DNA of 64,000 nucleotides from Lachnospiraceae bacterium (GCA_017470735.1 JAFUYB010000043.1:1-64000); one strand, 5' to 3'. Counted from the stretch's first letter, positions 44,837 to 54,023 are shown. The notes: generated from the sequence alone by a model not told the origin. Program-made: numbers and translations.

Positions 44837-46174
44837 ATGGGTATTACCGCTGGTTTTATTGTTCCGCATCCGCCGATCGCTGTCGCTGAAATCGGAAAGG
44901 GCGAGGAGAAAAAAATACAGCCGACATTAGACTCTTTCGACCGGATCGCCAGAGAAATAGCCAGGATCCAGCCGGATACGATCGTCCTGACTTCACCGCA
45001 CAGCATTCTCTACCGTGATTATTTCCATGTTTCTCCCGGTGAATTTGCAACAGGTTCTTTTGCCAATTTCCGCGTGCCGGAGGTTGCTATGACCGTCACC
45101 TATGACAGCGAGTTTTCCGAGCTGTTAGATGAGCGCTGCAACCGTATGAGCTTCCCGGCAGGTGTGATGGGCGAACAGGATCCCTCTCTTGACCACGGAA
45201 CGCTCGTACCTCTCTACTTCATCTGCAAACACTATATGGACTTTCATCTCGTGCGTATCGGGCTGTCCGGACTGTCGCTGGAGACACATTACCGTTTCGG
45301 AAAAATCATTTCTGAGGTTGCAGATACGCTTGGCCGCAATGTCGTTTTTGTCGCCAGCGGAGACCTGGCGCACTGCCAGAAGCAGGACGGTCCTTACGGC
45401 TACCGCCCCGAAGGTCCGCAATACGACGAAAAACTGATGCAGACCCTTGCCAATGGCGACTTAAAAAAGCTGCTCCAATTTGATGAGACGCTTCTGGATC
45501 GCAGCATGGAGTGCGGACACCGCTCTTTTTGCATTCTTGCCGGAGCGCTTTCCGCCAAGCATTACACCGTTGAGCCTCTGACCCATGAAGCGACTTTCGG
45601 CGTTGGTTATGGCTTTGCGATTTGCACGGTAAAAGGAGAAAAACAGATGGACAACAAAATAAGCAGCGATCCGTATGTTACACTTGCGCGGCAGACGATC
45701 GAGACCTATGTAAAGACCGGAGATACCTACTCCCCCGCTTCACCGCTTCCTGAAATCGACAGACAGAAAGCCGGTGCGTTCGTGTCCATTCACGAACACG
45801 GCATGCTGCGCGGCTGCATCGGTACGTTTCTGCCCACAAAAGACACCCTGACCGAAGAGATCATCCAGAATGCAATTTCCGCTTCGACAAAGGATCCCCG
45901 CTTCTCGCCGATTCGCGAAGATGAGCTGCCCTATCTTGAAATCAATGTGGACATCCTCTCCGAGCCGGAACCCGTTGCATCCATCGACGAGCTCGATGCC
46001 AAAAAATACGGCGTCATCGTTGCTTACGGCCAGCGGCGCGGCCTGCTTTTGCCGGATCTTGACGGCGTAGACACTCCCCGGCAGCAGATTGAGATCTGCA
46101 AGCAGAAAGCCGGCATCCGCCCGTCTGTAACGGATTTAGAGCTGTGGCGGTTTGAGGTAGTGAGACATTCATAA
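44837..46174 (+). CDS. Memo-like (LigB fold) + AMMECR1 fusion, AmmeMemoRadiSam type
   Basis: A 445-residue protein joining two parts of the AmmeMemoRadiSam system. Residues 1 to about 265 match the Memo/extradiol dioxygenase LigB fold: PHPPIAVAEIGKG, SPHSILYRDYF, DHGTLVPLYF and ASGDLAHCQ with its metal-type histidines. Residues about 275-445 are an AMMECR1 domain, with the invariant LRGCIGT and STKDPRFSPI and ELPYLEINVDIL. In many genomes these are two genes next to a radical SAM enzyme; here no radical SAM gene is seen nearby. Function in bacteria is not known. Confidence 0.9.
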   Translation: MGITAGFIVPHPPIAVAEIGKGEEKKIQPTLDSFDRIAREIARIQPDTIVLTSPHSILYRDYFHVSPGEFATGSFANFRVPEVAMTVTYDSEFSELLDERCNRMSFPAGVMGEQDPSLDHGTLVPLYFICKHYMDFHLVRIGLSGLSLETHYRFGKIISEVADTLGRNVVFVASGDLAHCQKQDGPYGYRPEGPQYDEKLMQTLANGDLKKLLQFDETLLDRSMECGHRSFCILAGALSAKHYTVEPLTHEATFGVGYGFAICTVKGEKQMDNKISSDPYVTLARQTIETYVKTGDTYSPASPLPEIDRQKAGAFVSIHEHGMLRGCIGTFLPTKDTLTEEIIQNAISASTKDPRFSPIREDELPYLEINVDILSEPEPVASIDELDAKKYGVIVAYGQRRGLLLPDLDGVDTPRQQIEICKQKAGIRPSVTDLELWRFEVVRHS

Positions 46175-46177
46175 AAA

Positions 46178-46501
46178 TTACGGCTTCGGCGTCAAAAGCT
46201 TTAGCCCAACGATCCCGACTACGATCAGCGCGACACAGATCATCTGTGGCAGTGACAATTTTTCCTGAAATAAGAATATTCCCAAAACGGATGTGCCGAC
46301 GATTCCAAATCCGGTCCACATGGCATAGGCTGTACCAAGCGGCAAATGTTTCAGTGCCAACGCCAGAAATACAGCACTCGCAATATATCCCACTACCGTT
46401 ATAACGGATGGAAGCAAAACCGTAAATCCATCGGAGTATTTCATTGCGCAAGCCCATGTCACTTCAAATACGCCTGCCAGTACCAACAAAATCCATTGCA
46501 T
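46178..46501 (-). CDS. gdx: SMR transporter, guanidinium exporter (Gdx/SugE) type
   Basis: A 107-residue four-helix exporter. Glu in the first helix (LAGVFEVTWA) is the proton-coupling residue of SMR proteins. Features of the SugE/Gdx subgroup are present: KYSDGFTVLLPSVITV, LPLGTAYAMWTGFG and a C-terminal GIVGLKLLTP. Length is typical. No guanidine riboswitch was found upstream. It is convergent with the Memo-AMMECR1 gene, 4 bp away. Confidence 0.85.
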   Translation of the reverse strand: MQWILLVLAGVFEVTWACAMKYSDGFTVLLPSVITVVGYIASAVFLALALKHLPLGTAYAMWTGFGIVGTSVLGIFLFQEKLSLPQMICVALIVVGIVGLKLLTPKP

Positions 46502-46585
46502 GTTTTATTCCTTTCATATAATGATTCCACTTGCGTTCTTCCCTGCTCAAGCGCAGATTTGCGAAGCATTTCTAAAAAACATTCA

Positions 46586-47521
46586 TTAACCATGACCAAT
46601 CATATCGAACACCCACACAAACACCGGCATGGTCACGATGCAGCATAGCGTTGTCAGCATGTTCAGGACTCCGGCATATTCTTCATCAAAACCGTACAGC
46701 ACGGCGCACTGATTGACAAGGGATGCTGTCGGCGCTGCGGCACACAGCAACGGAATCATCAGGATGCGGTGCCCGTCAGGAATGATGTATTCCAAACGGA
46801 AGACGATCATCAATGCCAAAACCACAGCCGGACACAAGAGCATCCGCAGACACACGATAACCGGACTGCGCCTGTAAGAAAACAGCTTTTTTATATCCAT
46901 GCCGCCTAAAATGACCCCTGTGATCATCATTGATACCGGACCGATCATCGCCGCCATGTCCCCGACAACCGCTTTCGGTATTCCTGAAAACTGAATCCCT
47001 GTCGCCAGCATCAGCATTCCCACGAAAATCGAGATCAGATTGGTATTGGTCAGAATATCCTTCACCCGAAGTTTTTCACCCCTGCTGAACATCCTCTTGC
47101 CGTGTGTCCAAAACAGAATATTGAACACGGTAATATAAGCAGAAATGTATATGACCCACTCATCGCCCAACACCGACGCTACGATCGGGATGATCAGATT
47201 GCCGCAATTTGAATAGATAATGGATGCCCGCTCGATCACATCCGCATGGATGAAATGCCCGAACAGATCTGCCAGCAGGATAAAAACGATATGCGCCACA
47301 ACCGCTACGCCAAATACCACGCCCATCCCCTGCAGGATATCGGATGTCAGCTCCACCTGGAATGAATTTAAAATCGAGCATGGAATGATCAGATAGACGC
47401 AGACCTTTGACAAAGGCAGGGAATCCTTCGGCTTTAAAATACCAAGCTTCGTAATGGCAAATCCCATGCCCAGATACACAAACAGCTCAACAATTTTTTT
47501 CAATAATGAGAAAGCGATCAT
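46586..47521 (-). CDS. AEC family transporter
   Basis: A 311-residue membrane protein of the auxin-efflux-carrier family, with about ten hydrophobic segments. FAITKLGILKPKDSLPLSKV near the N-terminus and YSNCGNLIIPIVASVLGDEW are typical. The C-terminal half repeats the fold around ISIFVGMLMLATGIQFSGIP. AEC proteins export or import small carboxylates such as malate in other bacteria. Its start is 6 bp after the kinase remnant. Confidence 0.9.
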   Translation of the reverse strand: MIAFSLLKKIVELFVYLGMGFAITKLGILKPKDSLPLSKVCVYLIIPCSILNSFQVELTSDILQGMGVVFGVAVVAHIVFILLADLFGHFIHADVIERASIIYSNCGNLIIPIVASVLGDEWVIYISAYITVFNILFWTHGKRMFSRGEKLRVKDILTNTNLISIFVGMLMLATGIQFSGIPKAVVGDMAAMIGPVSMMITGVILGGMDIKKLFSYRRSPVIVCLRMLLCPAVVLALMIVFRLEYIIPDGHRILMIPLLCAAAPTASLVNQCAVLYGFDEEYAGVLNMLTTLCCIVTMPVFVWVFDMIGHG

Positions 47522-47526
47522 ATTTT

Positions 47527-48262
47527 CTATCCCTCATACTGTTTTGATGTCCCGACGTAAAGCTCCATTCCAATGATAAAAATAAGGACTGCTAGGACAA
47601 CACGCAGCATTACACGCGCCCATGCGGGCATACGGTTGAAGAACGGCAGAATACTGTCCCAGTAGCCGGCATTCGCAGCCACTAGTGGCGTTGCAATAAA
47701 AACCAAAACTGCCGAAACAATTTCGCGCAACACATCCGTTCTTGTAATCCATACCGCATCTAAGAAATAAGCCAAAAAGCAAAATCATTGTATCTCTCTG
47801 CTTCCCCTGCGAGGGCACCCTTGAAATGCCATAATCAATGAGCTTTGCTACACCGTCAACCGAGATCATAATATTTGCAGTCGTGACATCACGATGGACA
47901 ATACCACACCCATGAAGCACATCCAAGCCTTCCAAAATCTGAGACGCGTACTGCCTGCTCTCCTCCTCTGTCAGTACCCCTCTTTCTTCAAGCAGTTCTT
48001 CCAGAGTCTGACCTGCGATATAGTCTTCCAACACAAAAAATGCACCATCATATTCAAAAACATGGTCAATCCGCACCAGATGTTTGTTGCGAATATCCAT
48101 TATCTTTTTTGCGATCTCATAATTTCCCCGACCAACTCCCTTGCGGACAAAAAGATGCTTTGATTCACGATGCATCACCAGCCATGTCTTGTGCTCATCG
48201 TGATTGTCCAGCGGTGCCAGTTCCTGAAAAGATGATTCTTCATAATATTCCATCAAATTCAT
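47527..48262 (-). pseudogene. Serine/threonine protein kinase with deleted C-lobe
   Basis: The N-lobe and catalytic loop are kept: EYYEESSFQELAPLD, FVLEDYIAGQTLEELLEERG, IVHRDVTTANIMI and a DYG motif (LIDYGISRV). After GKQRDTMIL the normal GT-GYAAPE segment is gone. The frame then runs into missense to 47534. One frame over, an 82-residue piece with two membrane segments ends at 47527 and looks like the kinase's original C-terminal membrane anchor. So a deletion of several hundred bases with frameshift has joined the two ends. The ATG at 48262 has GAGGA upstream. Confidence 0.75.
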
Positions 48263-48305
48263 GGATCGGTTCCTCATGGTTTTCTTGATGTGAGCATCTG
48301 CTCCA

Positions 48306-48335
48306 TTGACGGAACAGATATGAATATAGTATCAT
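48306..48335 (+). promoter_or_regulatory. Promoter of the HTH-like gene
   Basis: TTGACG (48306-48311) and TATCAT (48330-48335) are 18 bp apart in the gap between the kinase remnant and the HTH-like gene. Confidence 0.5.
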
Positions 48336-48374
48336 AACGGAAAACGCATCGTAAAGAATTTTTGGAGAAATGGG

Positions 48375-48797
48375 ATGGCAAAATCGACAGATGAGCTGCT
48401 GAATATTTTGAAGCATTCGGAAAACATCGAAGATTATCTGGATTCTGCAGAAGACAGTCTGATCGAAACTACACTTCAAAAAGAATTGCTGGGATTGTTC
48501 GCCGCGCAGGAATACAAGCCGGCCGCCCTGTTCCGCCTTGCCGGCATTGACAAATCCTATGGTTATGAGATTCTCTCCGGAACAAAACGACCGTCCCGAG
48601 ACAAGCTGATCGCGCTGCTTTTCGCATTACATATTTCTGCTGATGATACACAAGCCCTGCTCAAAGCGACCGGTTATCCGCCCCTTTACGCAAAACACAC
48701 ACGGGACAGCGTCATCCTGTTTGCCCTGCAAAACGGCACCGCGCTCTCCGACCTGAATGAGACGCTTTATGATATGGGGCTGGAGCTGGTGAAGTAG
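48375..48797 (+). CDS. XRE-like HTH protein linked to the kinase
   Basis: A 140-residue protein. ALFRLAGIDKSYGYEILSGT and KRPSRDKLIALLFALHISAD resemble a Cro/C1-type helix-turn-helix in the middle, and the C-terminus (LSDLNETLYDMGLELV) is helical. It is transcribed away from the kinase gene. HTH proteins next to this type of kinase occur in Clostridia, so a linked signalling role is inferred. With the kinase broken, this gene may be orphaned. Confidence 0.65.
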   Translation: MAKSTDELLNILKHSENIEDYLDSAEDSLIETTLQKELLGLFAAQEYKPAALFRLAGIDKSYGYEILSGTKRPSRDKLIALLFALHISADDTQALLKATGYPPLYAKHTRDSVILFALQNGTALSDLNETLYDMGLELVK

Positions 48798-48858
48798 AGT
48801 AAATATTTGGCTCACGCTAACAAATACCAGTTTGTCTTTCCTGTTTCATAATCAATCG

Positions 48859-49197
48859 TTAAAACTTCACCTTTATTCGATTGGATTCTGCAAGCGTCTT
48901 GTAATTAGAATTTGTAATTTGCAGAATAAAACCAGCTGACTTGATATTTTTGATTTTGTTCTTTTTCAAATAACTCTCATAACATTCAATCCCGCCGTTA
49001 ATCTGAGATTTCGGTGCAACAGTGCCAAGCATGCTATCCGACATCATATAGCCATTCAATGTAACTTCATTGGCATATACCTTAATGGTTTTGCCCGTAC
49101 TATTTTTTACATTACACAATATCTGAGCACTACCGTACTCGTCTATTGTCACTCCCGTCACGCTCATAAAGATACTGTTTATCCAGTACTGTGAACT
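48859..49197 (-). pseudogene. C-terminal fragment of an extracellular Ig-like protein
   Basis: The frame holds about 112 codons, 102 of them after an ATG at 49167, with no good ribosome site. The strand-rich pattern (AQILCNVKNSTGKTIKVYAN, GTVAPKSQINGGIECYES) resembles C-terminal domains of secreted or lipoproteins of Clostridia. The frame continues upstream as QYWINSIF right up to the stop codon of the toxin gene and is in the same frame as that gene. So it looks like a protein whose 5' part was replaced by the toxin-antitoxin unit. Confidence 0.5.
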
Positions 49198-49527
49198 TTA
49201 ATCAATATCGTCTCTATTCTGCAATGTATGCACAAAGCGTCGAACTTCCATAATCCGTTCATCGCCTTCAGGAATCACTACATAATAAACTATATAATCT
49301 CCCACATAGATGCGATAATAAGGATAATCATGTTTTCTTTTTGATGGAACCTTCTCATATCCCTCTGGGTTATTCTCAGCTCTATCTATAATCGCTTTTT
49401 CAACATTGTTCATCAAATCCTGCGCCGCTTTAGGACTCTTCTTTTTATAAGCGATATATAAAACTGCGGATTCAAGTTCTTCATCAAATAGAGGAAGATA
49501 TCGAAGTGTATATTTCTGATTAAACAT
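49198..49527 (-). CDS. RelE/ParE-family toxin
   Basis: A 109-residue type II toxin. YLPLFDEELESAVLYIAYKK and PYYRIYVGDYIVYYVVIPEG follow the RelE/ParE fold, and IMEVRRFVHTLQNRDDI is its usual C-terminal motif (RRFVH near the active site). Length fits. It overlaps the antitoxin by 8 bp. RelE would cut mRNA on the ribosome and ParE would poison gyrase; which one cannot be told. Confidence 0.88.
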   Translation of the reverse strand: MFNQKYTLRYLPLFDEELESAVLYIAYKKKSPKAAQDLMNNVEKAIIDRAENNPEGYEKVPSKRKHDYPYYRIYVGDYIVYYVVIPEGDERIMEVRRFVHTLQNRDDID

Positions 49528-49777
49528 TTAACTTCTCCCGGAGATTTCCAAATACCTCTTCATGCGATAAGCGCACATCCGTGGAAGATGCCGCCTGATC
49601 CGCAACATCCATTATATATTCTTCCGGCTCAGCAAGTCTGGAAAACGAATCAAGACTCATCACCACCATAGTCCCGTAGCCATTTTTCGTTAAATATACA
49701 GGATCCCCATTTTGTACAACCTTTTCGATATCAGAAAACTTATTCCTTAAATCTGAGACTGGTCTAATCTGCATCAT
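49520..49777 (-). CDS. Phd/YefM-family antitoxin
   Basis: An 85-residue antitoxin that binds its own promoter and the toxin. MQIRPVSDLRNKFSDIEKVV, PVYLTKNGYGTMVVMSLDSF match the Phd/YefM N-terminal fold; the acidic C-terminus (LSHEEVFGNLREKL) should wrap the toxin. ATG 49777 has AGAGGTG upstream. It precedes the toxin and has a palindromic site 30 bp upstream. Confidence 0.88.
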   Translation of the reverse strand: MMQIRPVSDLRNKFSDIEKVVQNGDPVYLTKNGYGTMVVMSLDSFSRLAEPEEYIMDVADQAASSTDVRLSHEEVFGNLREKLNV

Positions 49778-49806
49778 AGAATCACCTCTCATCCTTTATC
49801 GTAACT

Positions 49807-49835
49807 TTATCATAATTTTATCCTTGTTATGATAA
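49807..49835. promoter_or_regulatory. Palindromic operator of the toxin-antitoxin unit
   Basis: TTATCATAA (49807-49815) and TTATGATAA (49827-49835) form a perfect 9 bp inverted repeat with an 11 bp centre, 30 bp before the antitoxin start. A third partial copy (GTAACTTTATC on the plus strand) lies between it and the gene. Such sites fit YefM/Phd-type autorepression. Confidence 0.65.
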
Positions 49836-49945
49836 TAGCAAATTTCATTGCAAAAAACAATCAATAACACACCTGATAATAAACCCCTAGACTGGGGATA
49901 TTTGCCAAGTCTTGATTGGATGCGGGCAGATGGGATCTGGATATG

Positions 49946-49989
49946 AAAAGAGCAGGTATGCAGTCTTTGGCCACATATCCTGCTCTTTT
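49946..49989. terminator. Bidirectional terminator hairpin
   Basis: AAAAGAGCAGG (49946-49956) pairs perfectly with CCTGCTCTTTT (49979-49989), giving an 11 bp stem with A- and T-ends suitable for both strands. It follows the broken Rpn gene. Confidence 0.75.
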
Positions 49990-50021
49990 GGAATTATCTA
50001 AATTTCACTGTACACAGATGT

Positions 50022-50712
50022 TTATGCAAAAATAGTGTCCTCTTCCCATTCCGCTTCAAGGCAGTTCTGGGCATACTCAGGCGTAATCCCAAATTTATCA
50101 ATTAAATAATTCAATATTTTCTCATCCGACATACCAAATGCTCTAGCAGTTTCAATTGAAGCTTTTATTCCCGCCGTCCTCTGCGATGCTTTCTGTACAT
50201 ATTCCGGACTTACCATCGTCATCATGATCTTTTCCACCTTCTTCGCTTCGCTACGCATACAGTCTCACTAAATTCGCCTCGCTCATTAAGTGAGAACTAG
50301 TATCCGCCTTATGCGTTGAAAGATACTCCGTCAGTATCCCTTCTGCTTCACAAATTCTGAAAACCTCAGGATAAACCTTATCCGGCTCATCCCTGAACTT
50401 CACTCGCTGCTCATCGAAAACTTGCGAGAACCTGATGTACTCTTCTATAATGCCATCACTGTTCTTCACATACAGAACCTTTGCCGTCAGCTCCGGCTTC
50501 CCGGCCTCACCGCCAAAAAACTCCTTGTTCAGCGAGAGGATCTGCCGTCCCTCAGAATCCGTCTCAAGCTTTCCCGATGAAAGGATCCTGGGGATGCTCT
50601 TGCCTGTATATATGATATATGTCTCCACATCAGGCATGGGCAGCTTCGGCATGCCGTGGATGTCATAGCCGTTATTGATGAAATAAGTCATCAGGGTGTC
50701 ACTGCAAAGAAA
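50022..50712 (-). pseudogene. Rpn-family (PD-(D/E)XK, transposase-like) gene, truncated and frameshifted
   Basis: The first frame (to 50251) reads FINNGYDIHGMPKLPMPDVE, YIIYTGK and LSLNKEFFGGEAG, the middle part of Rpn nucleases (recombination-promoting, formerly PDDEXK transposases). The catalytic N-terminal half is missing. The homologous frame upstream is traced only to about 50712 near a stop. A -1-type frameshift at about 50251-50258 moves the C-terminal part (MRSEAKKVEKIMM to EAEWEEDTIFA, 78 codons) to another frame. That tail has the IETARAFGMSDEKILNYL helix typical of the family. Confidence 0.75.
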
Positions 50713-50731
50713 CGGATATGCTCAGCTACGC

Positions 50732-51400
50732 TCATCTATTTTTCATCACCCACGCAAATGCCTTTGCCGTGCGCAGGTCAGAATCCCGGAAATGATTGCC
50801 TTCATTCCACTCAAAAATACAGTCTGTCTGCCGGCTCTTCATATGACCGTATATTTTTTGCATCGCATCCCCGACAGTGCGCATTGTGGTATTTTTCGTC
50901 TTTTCTTCCTGATCACCAAGACTTAAATATACACAATCCGTCCGGATATCATTTTTTATCGCATAATCCGTAAATCCCGGAAACCAAACCGACGGCGATG
51001 CTGCCGCCACTCCGCAAAAATTGTTACACTGATACGATGCCCAAAGGGCAAACAATCCTGCCAGCGAATATCCACCGATAATAAAGCGTTTGGGGCTGTC
51101 AGACAGATTCCCGAACCTCTGCCTGATATCTTCTTGTATTTTATCAAGCGTCTGGCCTGCCTTTCCGCCAAACGGCACTTTCCCAAATACCGGCGGTGCT
51201 TCCCACGGTGACAGATCACGGTTCCAGTCATCGACCTCATACGCCAGAAGACAATACTCCTGCCCATCCGTCAGTTCATCGATCCATTGCATCTGTTTTT
51301 CGATAAGCGAAAGATCATGCTCATCCACCGGCTGTATTAAAATTGTTTCAGCGGTTTGGTTTTTAAATATCTCACTTCGTATCAATGCATCCCCCGGCAT
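50732..51400 (-). CDS. Putative esterase, alpha/beta hydrolase fold
   Basis: A 222-residue hydrolase. GGYSLAGLFALWASY is the nucleophile elbow (G-x-S-x-x-G variant), SPSVWFPGFTDYA follows, and WNEGNHFRDSD may carry the catalytic histidine. It resembles the esterase D/Fes-type family (PF00756-like) that cleaves siderophore or acyl esters. No signal peptide. It stands between the Rpn remnant and a trace of another gene; start ATG 51400 has no clear ribosome site, so the N-terminus is unsure. Confidence 0.7.
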   Translation of the reverse strand: MPGDALIRSEIFKNQTAETILIQPVDEHDLSLIEKQMQWIDELTDGQEYCLLAYEVDDWNRDLSPWEAPPVFGKVPFGGKAGQTLDKIQEDIRQRFGNLSDSPKRFIIGGYSLAGLFALWASYQCNNFCGVAAASPSVWFPGFTDYAIKNDIRTDCVYLSLGDQEEKTKNTTMRTVGDAMQKIYGHMKSRQTDCIFEWNEGNHFRDSDLRTAKAFAWVMKNR

Positions 51401-51459
51401 ACCTGCTCAAACTCCTCTTTTTCTAATATATCAAAACCCGGCTTTTGCCAGCTCATCCA

Positions 51460-51594
51460 TCATCGCCGAACGCCTTCTGTATTCCCGTTCAATTCAATAT
51501 CCCTGACACACTCATCCTCAAACAGATCCAGACCCCTTTGCAAAATGCGATATTCAAACCAGTTCTCCCAATCCTATAGTCTCACATCAGACAT
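51460..51594 (-). pseudogene. Trace of a SWIM-type zinc-finger protein gene
   Basis: On the minus strand ATG 51594 opens MSDVRL, meets an in-frame TAG, then continues DWENWFEYRILQRGLDLFED and ECVRDIELNGN to TGA at 51460. The pattern W-xx-F-xxxILxRG...V.DIE matches the first residues of SWIM-domain proteins of Clostridia. Only about 45 codons remain. The 227 bp gap holds nothing else recognisable. Confidence 0.35.
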
Positions 51595-51627
51595 TATTCT
51601 TTGCCTCCTGCTGTCACTCGTCACGAC

Positions 51628-53205
51628 CTATCTTCCGATCATGCAATGATGGGGTTTTGTCTTGTCATCTTTATCATAAGTGATGGCCACCATAAGAATA
51701 TCATTTCCCAGTTCCTCTATGGATGATGCATAATTCCTCGATCTGATCTGTTTGATCGCTTCCTCCGGCGTCCCCCCTGCTTTCAGTTCTATGATGAGCG
51801 CCGGAGAGGGATCGTACCGCTTGGGAATGTATGCCATATCCACATAGCCGGTACCTGATGGTAGCTCCTCCAATTTGACATAATGATCCCTATAGGTAAA
51901 GAACGCCAGCTTGACAATCGCCCTTAATGCTTGTTCGTCATTGTACCAAAGCGGCGTGCTTTCCTTCATGTGAACTTTCTGAAGATTCGCCGCTACCGCA
52001 TCAGCATTTCCCGCAATGATATTGGAAAGGAATTGTTCGCTCTCCTTGAGCCTTTCCATTGTTTCCTTATGTGAAACTTTGTGTATCATATCTCCGAATT
52101 CCGTCTGAATCTCGTAATTCGGAATCCGTATAGACTCTTTATCACTGTCATAGGTAAAATATCCAAAATGAACAAGGAGCGTTAATACATCATCCGCAGA
52201 TTCAAAGGATACCAAATCATTTTTGAATTTCCCTGTCCTGACCGGTACTTCAAGTCCAGCGGTCAGCTTTTCAACTGCCTTCCCCAGTCCGTCAAAGTCC
52301 AAGTTGATGTATTCAAGCGCACTGTACACTGCCGTGCTCTGCTCCCAGTAGGACTTAAATTTCCCCCTATATGAAGCTTTCATAACAGAATTCGGATTAT
52401 ATATTGCAATCTGCTCGTCATCTTTACCGCAGACACTGTAGCCATTATACCATTCACGCATTTTTTCAAAGGATACCTTGTTTTTGAGACAGACCTTCTC
52501 CACATCTCCCTCTGTGAATCCTGTATAGGATGCAAAGCCTTCCGGCTCCATAATGGTATATTCGATGAATTCAGAGATCGCGGACTGCGTGCCATCTTTC
52601 TTGACAGGAAGGATCCCCGTCATATAAGCTGCAGCAAAAACCTTTTTTGTGATCTCGCTCTTAAAGAGCGACCGCAAAAAATCCAGATAATCCTTCTGTG
52701 TCTTTGAAGTACTGTCTGGATCTCGTATCGGTGCGTCCCATTCATCAATGATGGCAATAAATTTCCGATCCGTTTCGCTGACAATCCTCGCAAGACACTT
52801 CTTGATTGTATCCTCCGGAACCATATCAGGGAATGTCCGCCGCATATCCTCGATAACTTCTTTCTGTATGTATGATGGCAAGCCTTTCAATGAAGTATCT
52901 GCGAAAAAACCGGTAATATCCAGATACAGCACATGATATTGATTAATATGTTTCTCATAGCTTTCATCCCCTGCGATTTCCAATCCTTCAAACAGCTCAT
53001 GGGAATCACAGCTGCAGTCATAGTACGCCTCAAGCATATTGGCGGCGTAGGACTTTCCGAACCGTCTGGGCCGGCTGACGCAGGAAAGCATATTTTTCGT
53101 ATTGATCGTATCATTCAGTACAGAAATCATCCCTGTTTTGTCTATATAGCCCGCATTCACGATGAATTTGAAATTATCATTTCCCGGATTAATATAAAAG
53201 CCCAT
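51628..53205 (-). CDS. AAA-ATPase_like / PD-(D/E)XK nuclease-like protein
   Basis: A 525-residue member of the AAA-ATPase_like (PF09820) + PDDEXK_9 (PF08011) group, common in Clostridia and of unknown role. NAGYIDKTGMISVLND and VSRPRRFGKSYAANML (degenerate Walker A) open it, IAIIDEWDAPI is Walker B, and the C-terminal ALIIELKAG with a preceding YDPSP is the nuclease-like core. ATG 53205 has GGGAG six bases upstream; the TTG at 53223 is less likely. It is intact in a zone of broken genes. Confidence 0.9.
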   Translation of the reverse strand: MGFYINPGNDNFKFIVNAGYIDKTGMISVLNDTINTKNMLSCVSRPRRFGKSYAANMLEAYYDCSCDSHELFEGLEIAGDESYEKHINQYHVLYLDITGFFADTSLKGLPSYIQKEVIEDMRRTFPDMVPEDTIKKCLARIVSETDRKFIAIIDEWDAPIRDPDSTSKTQKDYLDFLRSLFKSEITKKVFAAAYMTGILPVKKDGTQSAISEFIEYTIMEPEGFASYTGFTEGDVEKVCLKNKVSFEKMREWYNGYSVCGKDDEQIAIYNPNSVMKASYRGKFKSYWEQSTAVYSALEYINLDFDGLGKAVEKLTAGLEVPVRTGKFKNDLVSFESADDVLTLLVHFGYFTYDSDKESIRIPNYEIQTEFGDMIHKVSHKETMERLKESEQFLSNIIAGNADAVAANLQKVHMKESTPLWYNDEQALRAIVKLAFFTYRDHYVKLEELPSGTGYVDMAYIPKRYDPSPALIIELKAGGTPEEAIKQIRSRNYASSIEELGNDILMVAITYDKDDKTKPHHCMIGR

Positions 53206-53297
53206 GCCGTTCTCCCGATTCAAATATCGTTAATTGCACTAACAGTCCTATTATAACAAAAAGAAGAGGGCGTCGCCACCAGCAAACAGGTACCGCA

Positions 53298-54023
53298 TTA
53301 TTTCAACTTCATAACCAGCCGATCAGGCTGTCCATGCGTGACCCTACAAGCGGCATACAGCGGGATATTTACCATCCAGTCCTGCTTTCTGTAGTCCGAC
53401 ATGGACATACGAACCGGCTGCGATTGCGGATAATTATTATAAAACTGCCGCAAAGATTTGGATCGCAAATTTTCTTCCGCTTTTACCTCGATCGGCACAA
53501 GTACATCTTCATTCTGAATCAGAAAATCCAATTCCAGCTTTGTCGTCTCACTGTCAAAATAAAAAATCCCGGAGTCCATTTCACAGATCATCTGTTCCAA
53601 AACATACTGTTCTGTAAATGTACCCTTATATTCCTCGAATACATTTTCTTTCAGCAGGATTTCCGCAGCCGGGGCATCTGCCATTGCTCCCATCAGTCCG
53701 TGATCCAAGACAAACAGTTTGAAAGCGGAAAAGTCTTCATAATATTTCAGCGGAATGCCCGCCTTACGGACCCTGGGGATTTTGTACACGATACCCGCAT
53801 CGATCAGCCAGCCGATCGCTTCTTCATAATCCTTCGCCCGCGCACCCTTCTGGATGTCTCCATAAACAAATTTTTTATTGCTTTTGGCAAGCTGCTGCGG
53901 AATGGAGTTCCAGACCTGATGGATCCGCCCAAGAATTTCCGGCCTCATGTCTTCACATTTTTCGGAACGATCTTTTCTGTTTTGATGCATTTTTCGGAAC
54001 GATCTTTTCTGTTTTTGATACAT
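53298..54023 (-). pseudogene. C-terminal half of a DUF4143 ATPase gene
   Basis: From about residue 26 (MRPEILGRIHQVWNSIPQQL) the sequence matches the second half of AAA_14/DUF4143 proteins: KFVYGDIQKGARAKDYEEAI, AFKLFVLDHGLMGAMAD, then LELDFLIQNEDVLVPIEVKA as the nuclease-like C-terminus. The Walker-type ATPase half is absent. The first 25 codons are not protein-like; they translate repeated DNA (53956-54046). So a deletion joined the gene's upstream repeat zone to its 3' half. Confidence 0.8.

Noticed and set aside
46502-46585. Guanidine riboswitch before the Gdx/SugE gene
   Set aside because: No pair of ACGR-loop hairpins and no ykkC-I core was found in the 84 bp upstream.
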